DNA of 64,000 nt from Eutreptiella sp. 'Long Island Sound 2002' (GCA_964036045.1 OZ038380.1:68866186-68930185); one strand, 5' to 3'; positions 44,014 through 57,042 are shown, counted from the stretch's first letter. Made by a program: numbers and translations. The notes: generated from the sequence alone by a model not told the origin.

Positions 44014-46906
44014 ATGGCACGGATTCTCGTTGCCAAAAAACAGCCTTCCCTGGGCGTACTCCACTGGCGTTCGGTGACAGGGTTGTCCACCATGGCTGGG
44101 ACCAATGACCTATCGGCAGAGGACCTTAGCAGGCTAAGAAGCTTACTACGGCAGACTCACACTGGAACAGCCCATGTATGCACTGTGAATTTTGGTGCTG
44201 CAATTTTGATTTACGTGTCGATCGCATCTGCAATTTATAAGGCGTAACTGCAATTTCGCATCAATTTTGAATGTTGCGTGCAATTTGGTATCTGTACTGT
44301 GGCGACTGTGAATGGCGCGCGCGTGGCAGATCTGTCCAGCGCCACATCGCTCCCTTGTGCTACTGTAGATTCAAAAGGAGCAAATCGTCCCCGAAGACGA
44401 CGACGATGACGATTCCAATATTTCCACCGAGCCGTCCCAGCCCTCCCAGCCCTCTTCTTGCTTCCCCCTCAGTGAGCAGCTTCCATCAGGGCACCATCCC
44501 CACCCCGACACCCCCATCATTGGTAGTGGCCGCGCCAAGGCCTTGGGCTATCGCTGGTTGGCGGACATCACCCTTACGGCATTGTTCCAAAGGATCTTGT
44601 ATAAGTGGAAAAGGCTCAACACGAAAACAGACATGAATGGGGCAACACTTCCAGCCCCGTACACATCCGAGGCGGTGACGGCCTCCAACTTGTCCACGTG
44701 GCGGATGCTCAAGCCCAGCTCCAAAGTATCACAATGCCAACAAGTCTTTCCGCCCGGCCCAATGGAGTGGGCCAACATTTTGAGAGCATTTGAGGGGTAC
44801 GGATTAGGCAAAGTGTGCATGGCCGGTGCGCGCGGTGGTAACGGGGGATGCGCTCCACAAGCCAAATTCTACTTCTATGACCCGGCTTCGGAGGCGTTTT
44901 CGCGGGGATGGTGGGACCAGGACGTTGCCGAGGCTGGAGGTATGAAAACACGTACCCAAGCATCAAGGCGGTGGGGGCATGTATGACCACGGGCCGCACA
45001 CTCTTCCCCGAACCCAAGCAACCCCAACCCGAGAAAGAGAAGAAGGAGAAGAGGGAGAAGGAGGAGAAGGACAAGAAGCACAAAAAAGCCAAGAGAGAAG
45101 AACCAAGGGTGAAAGAGGAGGAGATCAATCCAGAGGTTCAGGAACATGTAGTGGCCCAACCGACCAAGCAAAGGAGGCCCTTCTTTGACGATGTAGTACC
45201 ACAATTTGCCATTTGGGGTTCCTTGGGGTCACATGGCCTTAGTTAGACAATATTTAGCCAATGTTGAGTGCAACTTTGTGTAGTGCATGAGTGTGATAAC
45301 AATGCTGCATGCAACTTTGCTTCAACTTAGCTTCCATTTTAATCTTCAGGACGTAGTGGTGGTCACCAAACACAGTGTATGGGCGCTCCAAAGCCAAGCT
45401 CAAGAACCTGTGGCATGGGCCCAATGGTCCGCGACCAAAGCAAGTTCCGTGGTGGGCCACCTCGTGCAATCCTCCCGCCTCATCAGCCTCAGGTTCACCT
45501 TGCTTCAAGGCTCACCTCCACAACTTGCCCTACTCTGATAACTCCAAACCTCTCAACTACTCCAACAATTTCCTCAACCACCTCATGCCCAAGGAATGCC
45601 TTTCCCCCAAGTTCAGCAACTTCAAGTCCAACCCCAAAGCAACCAAGTCCAACCCCAAACCAACGCACACGCTCAAGCCCTCCAAGTGTCGGTAGCCAAC
45701 GTGGCCGGCCCCAGGAAGCCCACCAAGGAGGCCTTGGCATGGATCCATTCCCGGCATAAGGAAAAGCCAAGCCACCCCGAGAAGGAGAAGGAGAAGGCCC
45801 GGTCCCATGGGGTGGACACAAGGGCCCGACGCCGCGCGGGAGAGGACGCCGGTGTGGCGGAGACGAAGAAGATGATTGCGGACACGATCGCCCAAAACCA
45901 GGCCAACGAGAAGGCAAGGCAAGAAAAGAAGGATGAAAAAGAGCGGGACAAGGAAAAGAGAAGAGCAGAGGAGCAAAAGCGCGCGAAAGAACCCGAGAAG
46001 AAAAAAGAACAAGAGCGCCAAGACCGAAAGCACCGCACGGAGGAACGCACCACACACAAGGAGAAAAGCAAGAAGGTACGGGCAACGATAGGACCGTGGT
46101 GCAACGTTCCTTCAGTTTTGATGACTTCGCATTGTATACGCTGCATGTCACATCCACATGCCTCAACTTCGACTCAACATCGATGCAAGATGGCCGGCGC
46201 TCTCATCACCGCACTCTCCTCTCCATAGGGCGACCCCACCAAACAAGAAGTGCCCACGCAAAAGGCACCGGCGGACGATGGTAACGAAGAGCCGTTGGAT
46301 GAGATAGTTCAAAAAGAAGATGGGCGGGAAGTACACCACGTGTGAGTGGTTGTGGGACAGCGAATGACTCGCACATGTAAATATTTCAATGCGATTTGTG
46401 TTTCGCCTTCGGGAACGGTCTTTTTTTTTTGATGTTTTAACACATTGCCACATGTCCTTAGGTACCCGTCCGCCGGGAGACGACGGTGCCGGAACGGCGT
46501 GAAATCGGGCGACATCGAAAGGGGGCTTGCAACAGAGACTCACGGATGGCCAGCCAAAAGGAAAGTCCGATCGGTCTTGTGGAAGACAAGCTTGGACTGC
46601 GGTGCGAACGGGAGCGACGAATGGGGACGCGCGGGACCGGGGTGTGTACAACCGGTGGTTGGCATGGTGACCGGAGAGAAGGGGAAAAAAGTATGGATTG
46701 ACACACCCTCCCAATGGAAGGGATCTCGGGAGGCTTGTAAGCTCGCAATTGATCGTACCGTGTGTACACTCTACACTTCCCTTACCGCGGTGAGGGAGAA
46801 ATGGCTTGGGTGGGATTGCCAATGGTGTGACTCAACACCAACCCAGGAAGACTCACCCCCCTCCCCACTCCGCAGGGAGAGGTCCGTTGCCTTTGAATCT
46901 CCATAA
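44014..46906 (+). pseudogene. Multi-exon Lys/Glu-rich gene of unknown function, downstream of transposase copy 2
   Basis: Exon 44014-44175 (ATG; contains NDLSAEDLSRLRSLLRQTH) joins across a GT-AG intron (44176-44368) in phase to an exon with EDDDDDDSN, RAKALGYRWLADITLTALFQ, FPPGPMEWANILRAFEGYG and FYFYDPASEAFSRGWW. One frameshift near 44940 leads to a lysine/glutamate-rich run (EKEKKEKREKEEKDKK). Later exons include a Gln-rich part, a long charged helix (45.7-46.07 kb) and, after introns at 46075-46227 and 46342-46461, a basic/Trp-containing end (KVRSVLWKTSLD, WIDTPSQWKGSREACKLAI) stopping at about 46906. Probable donor/acceptor at about 45193/45349. It resembles the Lys-rich leader at 20.7 kb only in composition. 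Function unknown; possibly the element's second protein. Confidence 0.4.
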
Positions 46907-47387
46907 CCGGGCTCTGTTGGAGTGAAGGTTGTTATTTTCCAATTATAAACCTAATTACAAACCTATCGTGTGCTCCTTTGCAGAAAACCAAAGTTGAGCC
47001 AATGTTGGATCAAAGTTGCAATGCTCAGCATTGTTGAGCCAAAATTGCACTCAAGGTTGCCAATGTTGCACCAACGTTGAGGTTATTTACACCATAGTTG
47101 CATTCACTTGTCCCAACGTTGAGGCCCAGTGCTACTCGGATGCTGTTGCGATGGGATTGCCATGGTGCTGGGTCGTGTTGAACCTTTGAAACGGCAATGA
47201 CAGGAGGTAGAAAAATGTGTCTTCATAGTGTCCTCAACCTATCACCGGTGGAAAGGATAAAAAAATGTGAATTCTCAGACACCAATAAAAACGAAAATTG
47301 CACCAAAATTGCGCTTGGCAAAAATACAATTCTTTTGGGTTTCCGGTACTCAACCTTGACGTTTATGTCAAAACGGTCCCCTAGGGA
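46907..47387. other. Intergenic, rich in AAAGTTGCA / CAATGTTG motifs
   Basis: Continues the motif family found in the introns upstream, so it probably still belongs to the same element. No coding region. No terminal inverted repeat could be fixed. Confidence 0.35.
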
Positions 47388-47582
47388 AGCAGCAGCAGCA
47401 GCAGCAGCAAGCTTTCGCACCACCACCAGCAAGCTGCAGCAGCACCATGAGCATGCATCAGCAGCACCAGACGTAGCAGCAAGCTGCAGCAGCACCACCA
47501 CCAGCAAGCAGCAGCAGCGCTAGCAGCAAGCCGCAGCAGATCCAACACAGACGGCGGCAGCGGCAGCTGCAGCAGCAGCAGC
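47388..47582. repeat. Interrupted CAG/CAC trinucleotide repeat
   Basis: Runs of AGCAGCAGC broken by CACCACCACCAGC and AAGCTGCAGC blocks. A CT-rich pyrimidine stretch follows to about 47755. Confidence 0.9.
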
Positions 47583-48164
47583 GGGAAGCAGACCTTGGAC
47601 CTGGGCCCCGTCTTCTTTTACTTTTTCTTTTCTTTCTTCTCTTCTCTGCTCCTTCCTCTGCTGCTCCTTCTTCGTCTTCTTCGTCCCCTTCGTTCTGTCT
47701 TCATATTCTTCCCTCCTGTTCTTCTTCTCCTTCTTCTTCACTTGCTTCCCGTGTTGCCTTGCACACACAGAACAGACAGAAAAATTCAACAACTAATCTT
47801 CATTAAACGGAACAAACACAAAATGAAATTGAACAGTTGTACGTTGCGTACCTGTACAGCATTTTCTTCATATCAGGATTGGCGGTCGGGCCAGGGATTA
47901 CCGGTCAGCTAGCTCGCTGCTAGCTATTCACTTAAACCATCATTATGTCACAGAGCAAAGATATTTTTCTGTTGAAAAAGAATGAAATGTAGTGATTCCA
48001 AAAAAGATTAGAATTCACCAAACGCTAATAATCTATCCCTGGAACAATGCAATGACATCTTAATAAGAATCCAAATAAATGTAAAACATTGGTTCTCATT
48101 TTCTTCACATATATCCACCTATATAAAAATACATGTACTATTTTGTCTCCCTTGTCCTCTTCTA

Positions 48165-48612
48165 CAAGCCTGTCGCTGTCCTGTCGCACCCCTGTTGCCT
48201 TCCTGTCGCCTTCCTGTCGCAAAAAAACACCCTGCCCCTCTGCTGTTTCTCTCATGTCGCTCTCCTGTCGCTGTCCAGTCGCTCTCTCCTGTCGCTTCCC
48301 TGTCGCTTCCCTGTCGCCGCTAGCCCTGGTGCCCTCCTGTCGTCTTCCTTTCACTTTCCTGTCGCTTATCCTATCGCCATGTCTCCTTTCCTGTTGCTTC
48401 CCTGTTGGCACCCTGTCGCCACCCTGTGGCCGCCCTGTCACCCCCCTGTTGCTGTCCTTTTGCAGCTCCCTGTCGCCTTCCTGTCGCCTGCCTGTCGCCT
48501 GCTGTCGCTTTCCTGTCGCCTTCCTGCCGCTTTCCTGTTGTCTTCCTGTTGCCACCCTGTTGAATTCCCGTCGCCACCCCGTCGCCTTCCTGTCGCTCCC
48601 TGCCGCATTTCA
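48165..48612. repeat. CTGTCGC tandem repeat, array 2
   Basis: Same ~11-nt unit type and orientation as 37785-38560, about 10 kb away, with flanking sequence unlike that of array 1. Confidence 0.92.
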
Positions 48613-51501
48613 CCGTCGCCTGCTTTACGTGGCCCGAATCTATTGGAACTCAGAGTTCAGGCCCTTTACTCGCAACCCCCTCTGTTTTTCAACTTCGCAG
48701 GGTCGGTGAGCACTCTTGTGCTGACAACTACACCTAATCAGTGTGTACTGGGACAGGTTCAGAACTCCGGTAGAGCTCCAGTTTCAGTGATTGTACTAAC
48801 GCTCTTCCTCAGGCGGGATCGGCTTTCCAAACACCTGCACATCAGCTGCTTTTCGAGTCCTGACCCAGCCCTGGCTGTGCCCTGCAGTCCCATGCCTGTG
48901 ATTACCAGCGTGAACCAGGTGGCCGCTTATCAGGTTTGCAGCCACGCAGCGACTGTGTGCCTTGTTGACCATGTGTAGCCTGGGATATGCCCTAATGTTA
49001 TGACCTCGGGGAGCGAACGAAGAGCGGTGGCTTCCTAGACCAGGGGGGAATGACAAGCAAGGTGCTGTGAAGCAAGGTGTGTTCACCCTCCTTGAGGACA
49101 AGCGTGCCCACAGTTAGGACCCCTAACTGGTCCAGACCCATGCGGTTCTACCCTTTCTGGCGGTGTTACCATACCCCTAAGTGTGCTACGTATGTCTGTG
49201 TGTGTCTCAGTTCTCTCCCCGGCGTGGCTGCCTGGCGGCCTTCCCTGCTGTCGGACCGAAGGTCCTAGGCAGGTACTGCTACCACTCCTATGGTGCCCAA
49301 TTTCTGTGCTGGGGCCTTACCTTTGGGGAAACGGCAAAAGCCCTATCTACTAGAGGGGAGGGGTGACCAAGTGTGCTAAGAGCATACAAAACGCCCATTT
49401 TTCTAATGGCCAAAAGCTAACACACTCCCCTGCCCGCGAGGAAAAGCACGCAGAGCAGGAGACACCACTACACTACACTCACTAATGCCAGCACCAGCCT
49501 TCGAAGGCAGGGTGAGCAGAACCGCACTCAGTCCCTGCCAGGCCTGCTGACCCTAACCCCTACACATGCTGCTGGGTTCCCATGGCAAAGAAGTTGTGGG
49601 CCCTACTGACCCTGCTGTGAGTTAACAAGCGAACACAGCGCCTCTGGGCAACTGTGGCCTGACAGGGATGTCCTCGGGCGTTTCCCTGACAGGGCCTGGA
49701 GTGAGACGTGCACTGTTTGGGCGCACAGCGTGTAGTAAGGGCTGTACATGATGAAGCCGTCCATTGACCCATTTGGATTGTGTGACCAGCGCCCTTTTTA
49801 GCTTGGGCGAAAAATGGGAAATTGCGGAAGGCAATTGCTTCCGCACCACTTCAGCCTCCCTTTTCCCACCTGAGAACAAAGGCCGATGCAGGGCAGGTTG
49901 AGACGGAGGAACCTAACCAACCTTGCCATATCATGCGGGTCCTAAGTTGGAAAAAAATACACGGTTCTCAAACTGCCCTATCCAGGAAGCAAACTTAAGG
50001 ACTCCGCCGATTCTCTTATACAACGTGGGGCTGAGCCCTGGGTCACCTAAACAAGGGTTTTACCGCGTGCACAGCGCGTGGCCTGTTGCCCTTCAATGCA
50101 TCATGCAGCATGCGGGGAAGGGAGGCGAAGGACAGGGAATTTTTCTCCTAACATTAACCAATGTAACCAAACACAAAGCAACTCAACCAGGAGGTGAGCT
50201 CTTCCTGGGCTTTTTTACCTTACCTACCACGCATCGTGTGTATGCCGAAGGACATCGAACGCTAGAGCAACCTTAAGCGTTGAAACAAACCTACAGCAAT
50301 GTATAAACAACCCTAAGCAATTAATGCATCGTGTGTATCATGCACTTCTGCCCTTGTTTCCTGCAGGAGAAAGAGAGTGAAATGGCGAACAACTGCATAG
50401 CGCAAAACAGACGCCAAGCGTTTGAAACAACCCCGTCTTAGCGCTACGGCGAAGATGGCACGAACAAGCACTTTCGCTTTGACCTGTGGAGAAAAGGAAG
50501 GAGTGGATGGATGCACAGGGAAAGCGCCACAACGTGTGGATGCGTAGATTAGGCACATGCATCGCGAGCACAGCGCATACTTTAACCCTACGTGCGCGCT
50601 GTGTGTTTCATTGGACTAACATACCTTTCATTCCTGTTTTGACCTGTGCAGAGCAAGAGAGGTGAAAGCCCAAGCCCCGAACGAACGCAACGGTGACAAC
50701 CGGTCGTTTTGACGAAACTAACAACACGAACACCATGCATGCGTGTGGCATGACAGTAACATATGTTAGAGGCAGGTTGTCTGCCTGCTCTGTTGTGTGG
50801 TTGCCTGTGAACCTTTTCTTCCTAACGTTTATAAGATTTTTGGTGCAACTGTGCAAAAATCTTCTTTAAAAGCTTTAAAAACCACGGCTCATACCTTCTT
50901 ATGCAGGAGCCGTTTACGCTTCCGCAGCTCTTTAGTTGGTGTCAGCTTCTGATGCGCTTGTCTGCCCCCTTAAGTTTTGGACTCTAAATGACAATTTCTA
51001 CCGTCTTTTCGTCAATTTTTAGCGATTTGACTTCTTGAATCGCTAACCCTTTCGCTAAACAACAGGAATCACTCCCTGTTGGTTCCATGTTTTATTTTTT
51101 TCAGCTACTGGAGGTTTGTGCCCTCCATCGGGATTTTTTCTCCGCCCTCGCCCTCGTTCACGACGTCTACTAAAGCGCTGTCCGCATTAGAGCGTTCGAC
51201 AGTACCCTAGTGGGCAGGTATGTGTACTCTAGGGAGGGAGTCCTGGGTTCAAACCGCACTACCTCCAAACTTTTACCAAAGGCTTCCGCCGCACGCGGGC
51301 GACTTTTGAGGAATGCCTCATGGAAGGGACATCATTCACGGTACATTACACGGTTTTTCAAAGGTACCGACAGTGTGGTAAGCTTCTAAAAACTGATCGG
51401 AGTGTTATTGGCTGCTTAGAAGCATTTTCTGAGGTAACGTTGGAGAAATCTGAGCCTTTTTCCTGGTCCTACTAGCTTGATCAACCAGTACTCCAGGGAA
51501 A
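48613..51501. other. No gene recognised
   Basis: Some stretches look exon-like: CCTGCAGGAGAAAGAGAG at about 50362, and two nearly repeated TTTGACCTGTG-AGA segments at about 50480 and 50640. GCATCGTGTGTAT is repeated at about 50228 and 50327. No domain or reliable splice pair emerges. A box-B-like GGGTTCAAACC at about 51252 is not part of a foldable tRNA. Confidence 0.3.
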
Positions 51502-52256
51502 AGTAAGAAAACGCCACTACCATGTCTTTCTTGGGGTACTTGATCCACGCCAAGCCCCCCCTAAACCTTGGGAAGGTGTTGAGACTAACACTTAATCATT
51601 TTTATCATTCTTTTGAAGCTTGAAGTACACCTTCTCAAAGTAACTATGGTTATAATCCTAGCCCCCCCATGAAGCTTGGCCCTACCACTCAAGTGAGCGG
51701 AGGTATCTTCCTTCATGGAGGTAATAACCAAATAAAGTAGGCACTTCTTTCCCTGGCCCCTGTAGGTTAAGCCTAGTCGTCTCCCACCACCAGACCCCTA
51801 TACTCAATTGTTTATATCATTTTATGTGGTTCTACGTTTTAACTGATTCTGAATTCAGTTGCTTGGCCATGCTGGCCAAGCCATATGCTTTGTCTGGCCC
51901 AACTCCTGTGCCCCAGATTCGTAACCAACTCCATTTTTTCCAAACGTGTGCACATGAAGTGCTTGGTACTATCCTGGGGAACCGAGTGATGTCAGGCTTC
52001 ATTTAAAATCATCCATTTTGTTTATAAACCATTGGAGCACTGTATTTAGATCGTCATTTGTCTATCTGCAGCCCCTCCTTGCTACACATGCTTTGATTGT
52101 GGAAGGACGTATCCTGATTTGATTGATCTGGTGCGTGGACTGCTCTACTTTATCTTTGTGTGCACTTCATTTTGACTTGCGAAAAATCAGCAAGGCTTTT
52201 CTCAAACAAATACAAGGAACAAGCACAAGTGTGAGCAAACCAGAGACCTTTTCTAA
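51502..52256 (+). repeat. Solo LTR-like repeat of Ty3 family 2
   Basis: About 755 bp, homologous to 53975-54725 and to the reverse complement of 11613-12322, starting AGTAAGAAAACGCC and ending near GAGACCTTTTC. Neither a primer site nor gag follows, which fits a solo LTR left by recombination. Confidence 0.6.
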
Positions 52257-52258
52257 CA

Positions 52259-53873
52259 TGAACGATACTTGCCTCCCTATTCTGACCAAATTAAAAAGCT
52301 CCGACATGAAACCTATTGAGGTTGGAGATAGCATGAAGTTGCTGCACTGCTTTGCGAGCTGCGACCACAAAATGGAAAGCAAACTGGCAGGACATGCTGG
52401 TGCCTGTTCAAAGCTGTTCAACGTATTTGATCTTGCCTCCGTCTTCCAGCTACAGGCCGGACCGATTGCTGGTGGCCCCATATTGGCGACGTATGCTCAC
52501 CTCTCTCCATCTCCCCTTCCTTCTGCAGTTGCAGCCTTCCCTCCTGGTGCTGTTATAGATTTTGATCACCCTCCCTTGCGCATAGAGGTGCTTTTGGAGC
52601 AGGATGCTGACATCTTTGCTAGACTAGAGGCTGACAGACTTACAAAAGGTGTGTCAAAAGCTGTTGTTATATATCCCCGGTGAGGCAGCATTACCGAGGG
52701 CAACACGCGTTTCTACTTGGGCCCAGACAACACAGTGCCAGGCGCTCTTCATAACCACTTGGGGATAGTGGGAGGGGTAATGGGTGAACTTGATTACCAT
52801 ATGGACGTGCTGGATGTGCAAAGAGGCCCTCTGTCCCAAGGGGTACGTGAAGAGCTGTGCGCAGCCAAGCAACACGTGGAAGAGCTGCCCCTTGAGTTGA
52901 AAAAGAAGGTTGACTCCCTTACCCGGAGAGGTGGCTACTCTCCTCTACTTTGTGGAGGATACATGAAAAAAAATCAACGAACACGTTGAAGATAATGGTG
53001 TGAGTGACAAAGAGGAACAGGTTGACGTCGCCAGGGCGCAGTAGGGTCTCAGGTGGTTGACTTCTGAGAAAAAAGGGGTGGTGCAACGCCGTAAGAGGTT
53101 TGCAAGAAGGCAGAGGAAAAGGGAGAGTGATGCCGTCGCAAAGATGGAGGAGTTGCGACAGTGTAGTAGGGCGCCCGACATGTTATGGCATGACGTGGAA
53201 GTGTTACAAAAATGACTCCACATTGCGTTGAAGGCTGCCGATAACCTCAATAGTCGACCACGCGTTGGCTTTTGAAACCATTTTAGGGCAGCTTGGGATA
53301 AAAAAAACAACATATTTCTGTCATGCATGCATAGGGAAGTACTATTCCCTCGTGTCGTTGCCCCCCATTGCGCTCGCCATCATGAGACCACTGTTATTCA
53401 GGTTTGCCACCAAGGTGGAGCGCCACGCGAAGTGGGCCGAGTTGCAACAAGCAGTTTTGGACAGGCAGACATCGGTAACTCGGCTGTGCAAGTGGGAATT
53501 GGTGAATGAGATCAGCTCCGGGAACTGAGACTTGGTCAAGGACCCTCAGCTAAAAAAAGTAGCAGAGGTAAGGTTCGTTTCTTTCTCTGGCTATGTTGCT
53601 TCCAATTGTTGAGGGTACACGCCAACCCCTAAGGCCTACATGGCACTAGCACAAGGCCTACACTTTATGCACATAAATGGTTTTTTAGGTCTGGCTGATG
53701 AGCAGACCGTGGAGGCATGTCATGCCTACTGGAAGAGGATCCGCAGGTGGTTTCGGCACTGCAAAGACCAGACTGCGGCTGCTTTTTCCTGCTTGAAGGT
53801 TAACTACAGTAGCAACAATTGTGCCCTGATGGTGGCTGCAGAAAAAAGGAAGGAACACGGTGCAACTGGGTGA
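52259..53873 (+). pseudogene. Unrecognised degraded coding remnant
   Basis: 52259-52989 is open apart from a TGA at 52681-52683. It contains TKLKSSDMKPIEVGDSMKLL, FDHPPLRIEVLLEQDADIF, GELDYHMDVLDVQRGPLS and ELKKKVDSL. 53640-53873 contains GLADEQTVEACHAYWKRIRR and WFRHCKDQTAAAFSCLK. The second motif is faintly like the E-containing helix of KDZ-type transposases, but that is a guess. Between them only broken frames are seen. Confidence 0.3.
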
Positions 53874-53974
53874 CATTAGTTCGTTGATTTTATGAATCAT
53901 TTGCATTATTTTGTATCTGCCCCTTGCCTTGTTGTTTCTTCACAGGAGGTCCGACATGTGTTGAATGCATGATA

Positions 53975-54725
53975 AGTAAGCAAAGGGCACTACCATGTCC
54001 TTCTTGGGGTAGCTGATCCAGGCCAAACCTCCCCCAATCCTTGGGAAGTAATGAAGACTAACACTTAATCATTTTCATCACTCTTTTTGAAGCTTTAAGT
54101 ACATTTTTCAAGGTAACTAGGCTTATGACCCTAGCCCCCAATGAAGTTCACCCCTACCACTCACGTGAGCGCAGCTATCTTCCTTCATGGAGGTTTTACC
54201 GAAATAAAATAGCCATTCCATGCCTTGGCCCTTGCAGGTTAAACCTAGTGGTCTCCCACCCCAGGACCCCTATACTCAATTGTTTTACCCACTTAATGTG
54301 GGCCTATGTTTTAATTGATTCTCAATTCAGTTCCATGGCCATGTTGACCAAGCCATATCTTGTATCTGGCCCAATCTACTTGCCCCAGATTCCTGACCAA
54401 CTCCATGGCATGTTAAAAGGTGCACATGAAGTGCTTGGGACTATCTTTGAGGCCAAACTTATGTCAGTTTTCCTTATGTATTCATTTTTGTGTTCATATG
54501 TGACTGAAGCATTGTATTGTAGCCTGTATTGCCTTTGTACAGCCCGTCTTTGTTACACCTGTTTTGATTTGGAAGGATTTGTCCTGACTTCATTCTGATC
54601 TGGTGCCTGGACTTGCTCTACTTTACCTCTTTGTGGACTGTGTTTTGCATTTGGGAAAATCAGCAAGGTTTTCTACGACAAATACAATGAACAAGCACAA
54701 GTGTGGGCAACCCAGAAACCTTTTC
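53975..54725 (+). repeat. LTR-like repeat (5' LTR of copy 3)
   Basis: Third copy of the 710-755-bp repeat, starting AGTAAGCAAAGGG and ending CAGAAACCTTTTC, immediately before the primer site. Confidence 0.65.
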
Positions 54726-54737
54726 TGGTAGCAAAGG
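54726..54737 (+). promoter_or_regulatory. Primer-binding site, initiator-Met tRNA type
   Basis: TGGTAGCAAAGG, one base from TGGTAGCAGAGG. It sits between the LTR-like repeat and gag, as in copy 1. Confidence 0.6.
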
Positions 54738-54944
54738 AAGGCGCTAGAAGATGAAAGCAAAACACCAAGAACGCGAACAATTACTTGTATCCTGAACTCT
54801 GGAGCCGTCTCTCACATTCAACGCGAAAACTGCGCTGATCACAAGCACAAGATCAAAGACTGTTGAAGTGGTCTACCCCGTGATTCTGGTCCGCTAGGAG
54901 AACATCCAGAACCAGGGGGGGCAGAAGACAATACAGAAATAAGT

Positions 54945-57042
54945 ATGGAAGTTCGTGCAGGCGCTGAGCTGCTTGGCTTAATGCACGCGAACCTCAAGCG
55001 CCTTGAAGACAAAGAACCCGTGGCAGCCGCTTTAGCTTCCGTGGTGTCCTCATTTCCCCCGTCCGAAACCATGCCTATTCCAGGGTTCGAAGAGATGACA
55101 AAAGGGGCCTATGCCAAGGTCAAAGCCTGGAGAACAGCGGCAAGGAAAGGAAAAGGGAAAGATGCAGCTTTGGAGCCGATGTTCGGAGCTACTTGGGGCG
55201 AAGAGACGTTCGTGATACGTTACCGCAAATTTGATGCCTCCGCGTCAACCCATCCGTCATTGGGAACCCAACCGGATTTCCAAAGAACCTGCGCCCCGAA
55301 AGGAACCGAAGGAGACTGGGTGCCTTTAGCGAGAAACACCCTCCAAGAGGGGGGGCTCCCGCACCCTCATGCGTGAAATGAGGTTTGCCCCCACGCATGG
55401 CAGCCCCTAAGCTCGGTCTTGATGAGACCATGGAGCTACTTTCCCGGGTCCTGGGTGCAGGTGATGAAGACCCTGACCTGAGTGTCCTTTCAACAGCAGT
55501 CAAGGCACAACTGGGGCTCTCGGATTTGAAGACGCCCCCCCAACCATGTCCTTTGTTGTGGAACTTTTGACGAGGGATGTGAAAAGCTGCAGAGGCATCC
55601 GCCGCTCTCCTGTGGAGACCCCCACTAGCCCTGTGTGTGAGAACTGTGCCTGTTTGTAATGTAGGTGACACTACAGAGGCCGAGATGAAGAGCTATGGCC
55701 TGGCTGCACTAGCGCCATTCGCCACCACATACCCCCCACCCCCTTCAGGTGGAATAGGTGACCCAGGTGTACCAACCAGGGAAACAAGGGCCATCGCCAC
55801 GGAGACCCTTCAGATCTAACTCCCTGTGTTTGATCCCAAACACGTGCCCGAATGGGTTGAGGAGTTCCGTGAATTTTTATGCTTCACAGGTCAGCAGCAA
55901 GCTGACATCAGGGCTAAGGACTAAGTGCACGCTTATCAAGAAGTCGTGCAAAAAAATTTCTCTAGCGACAAGTGAAGACCACGGAAAGAAGGACCATCCA
56001 GAACAGCTCCAACTGGGGCAACGTCCTGAAGAGACTGGAAACAATGTACCCACTCTTTGAGAGGGACCTGAGTTCTGGTACTGAGATTGAAGAGTTGCTT
56101 TCACTCCCGGAATTCCCTACAGCTGCCCGTATCTCAGAATTTGTGGCGCAGCTGGAAGAGCTCATTCAACGCATGAACCCCACGTCCTATGGTCCTACAG
56201 AGCCTCACCTATGGTTTGTACCGAAGATTCGTCCCAAGGCTTGGGAGAACTGCAAGCAGAGGTGCGAGAGGAAAGATGGGACGCACTCCTATGATGACCT
56301 GGTTGATCTGTTGATTGAGTCGGCCATGGAGAGGGAGAATGACCCCCACTTGGACAAGTACCTGCGCAAACATCTGCAAACCGAGACCCCTGCTGAGAGG
56401 AGGCCTGTAGGGAGGCCGCCTCAGCACCACTCTAACCCTGGGAAGGGCCGTGGTGAGCAGTTGAAACATATGAAGGAGACTCCTCCCCTGCAATGGTAAA
56501 GGGGCCCCTAATCGTTTCTGCTGTCGTCCTACGGACGATAAGGCTGGACCGTGCCACGTGCCCGACTGTGATGGGGGAAGTGCTTGTATGCTCCAACTGC
56601 AGCGCAAGCAGAAAACTAAAGATGGTCAGGAGGTGAAGCACCACGACAATTTCCGCTGCACGATAACGTGCAGATATTGCGGCAAACGTCGGCATTTTAA
56701 AGCTGAATGCCACATAAAACGCCGTCAGTCCGAGAAACTCAAGAAACCGGAAGGGGAGCGGCGGAAGAACGCCCGTAAGGGTGAACCGGAGGGGGCAGGC
56801 CACAATCCTGGAAGTTCCCCCGCTAAGGGTAGCCCTGGTGGAGGACGAAGGTCCTCAGCCCCCCCACTGGTGGAAGAGGAGCACCCGACCCCACACCTAA
56901 GGGTGACCAACCGGGTGAAAAGCGGACTGTCCCCTCCGTTCCCAGCGCCGGCGTCGCCGAAAAACTTGAGACCGCCAAAGAGCGCAAGCTCTTCAAGGGC
57001 CTGCAGGCTGCTAGGGTGGATGTGAAGTTCCATGAAGAGGGA
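54945..57042 (+). pseudogene. gag: Gag remnant, Ty3 family 2 copy 3
   Basis: Pieces in order: 54945-55376 (acidic/helical N-terminal region, MHANLKRLEDKEPVAAAL), 55385-55560 (EDPDLSVLSTAVKAQLGL, matching copy 1), 55637-55819 (SYGLAALAPFA), 55972-56499 (capsid: LPEFPTAARISEFVAQLEEL, THSYDDLVDLLIESAMERE) and 56558-57042 (CCHC knuckle CRYCGKRRHFKAEC, basic tail, KLFKGLQAARVDVKFHEEG). Frameshifts separate the blocks. Confidence 0.83.

Noticed and set aside
51186-51275. tRNA or tRNA-derived SINE (GGGTTCAAACC box-B-like)
   Set aside because: The T-arm flanks do not pair and no acceptor stem or A box is convincing.
52259-53873. Confident call of a KDZ transposase
   Set aside because: Only one loosely similar helix (GLADEQTVEACHAYWKR); catalytic aspartates not found.
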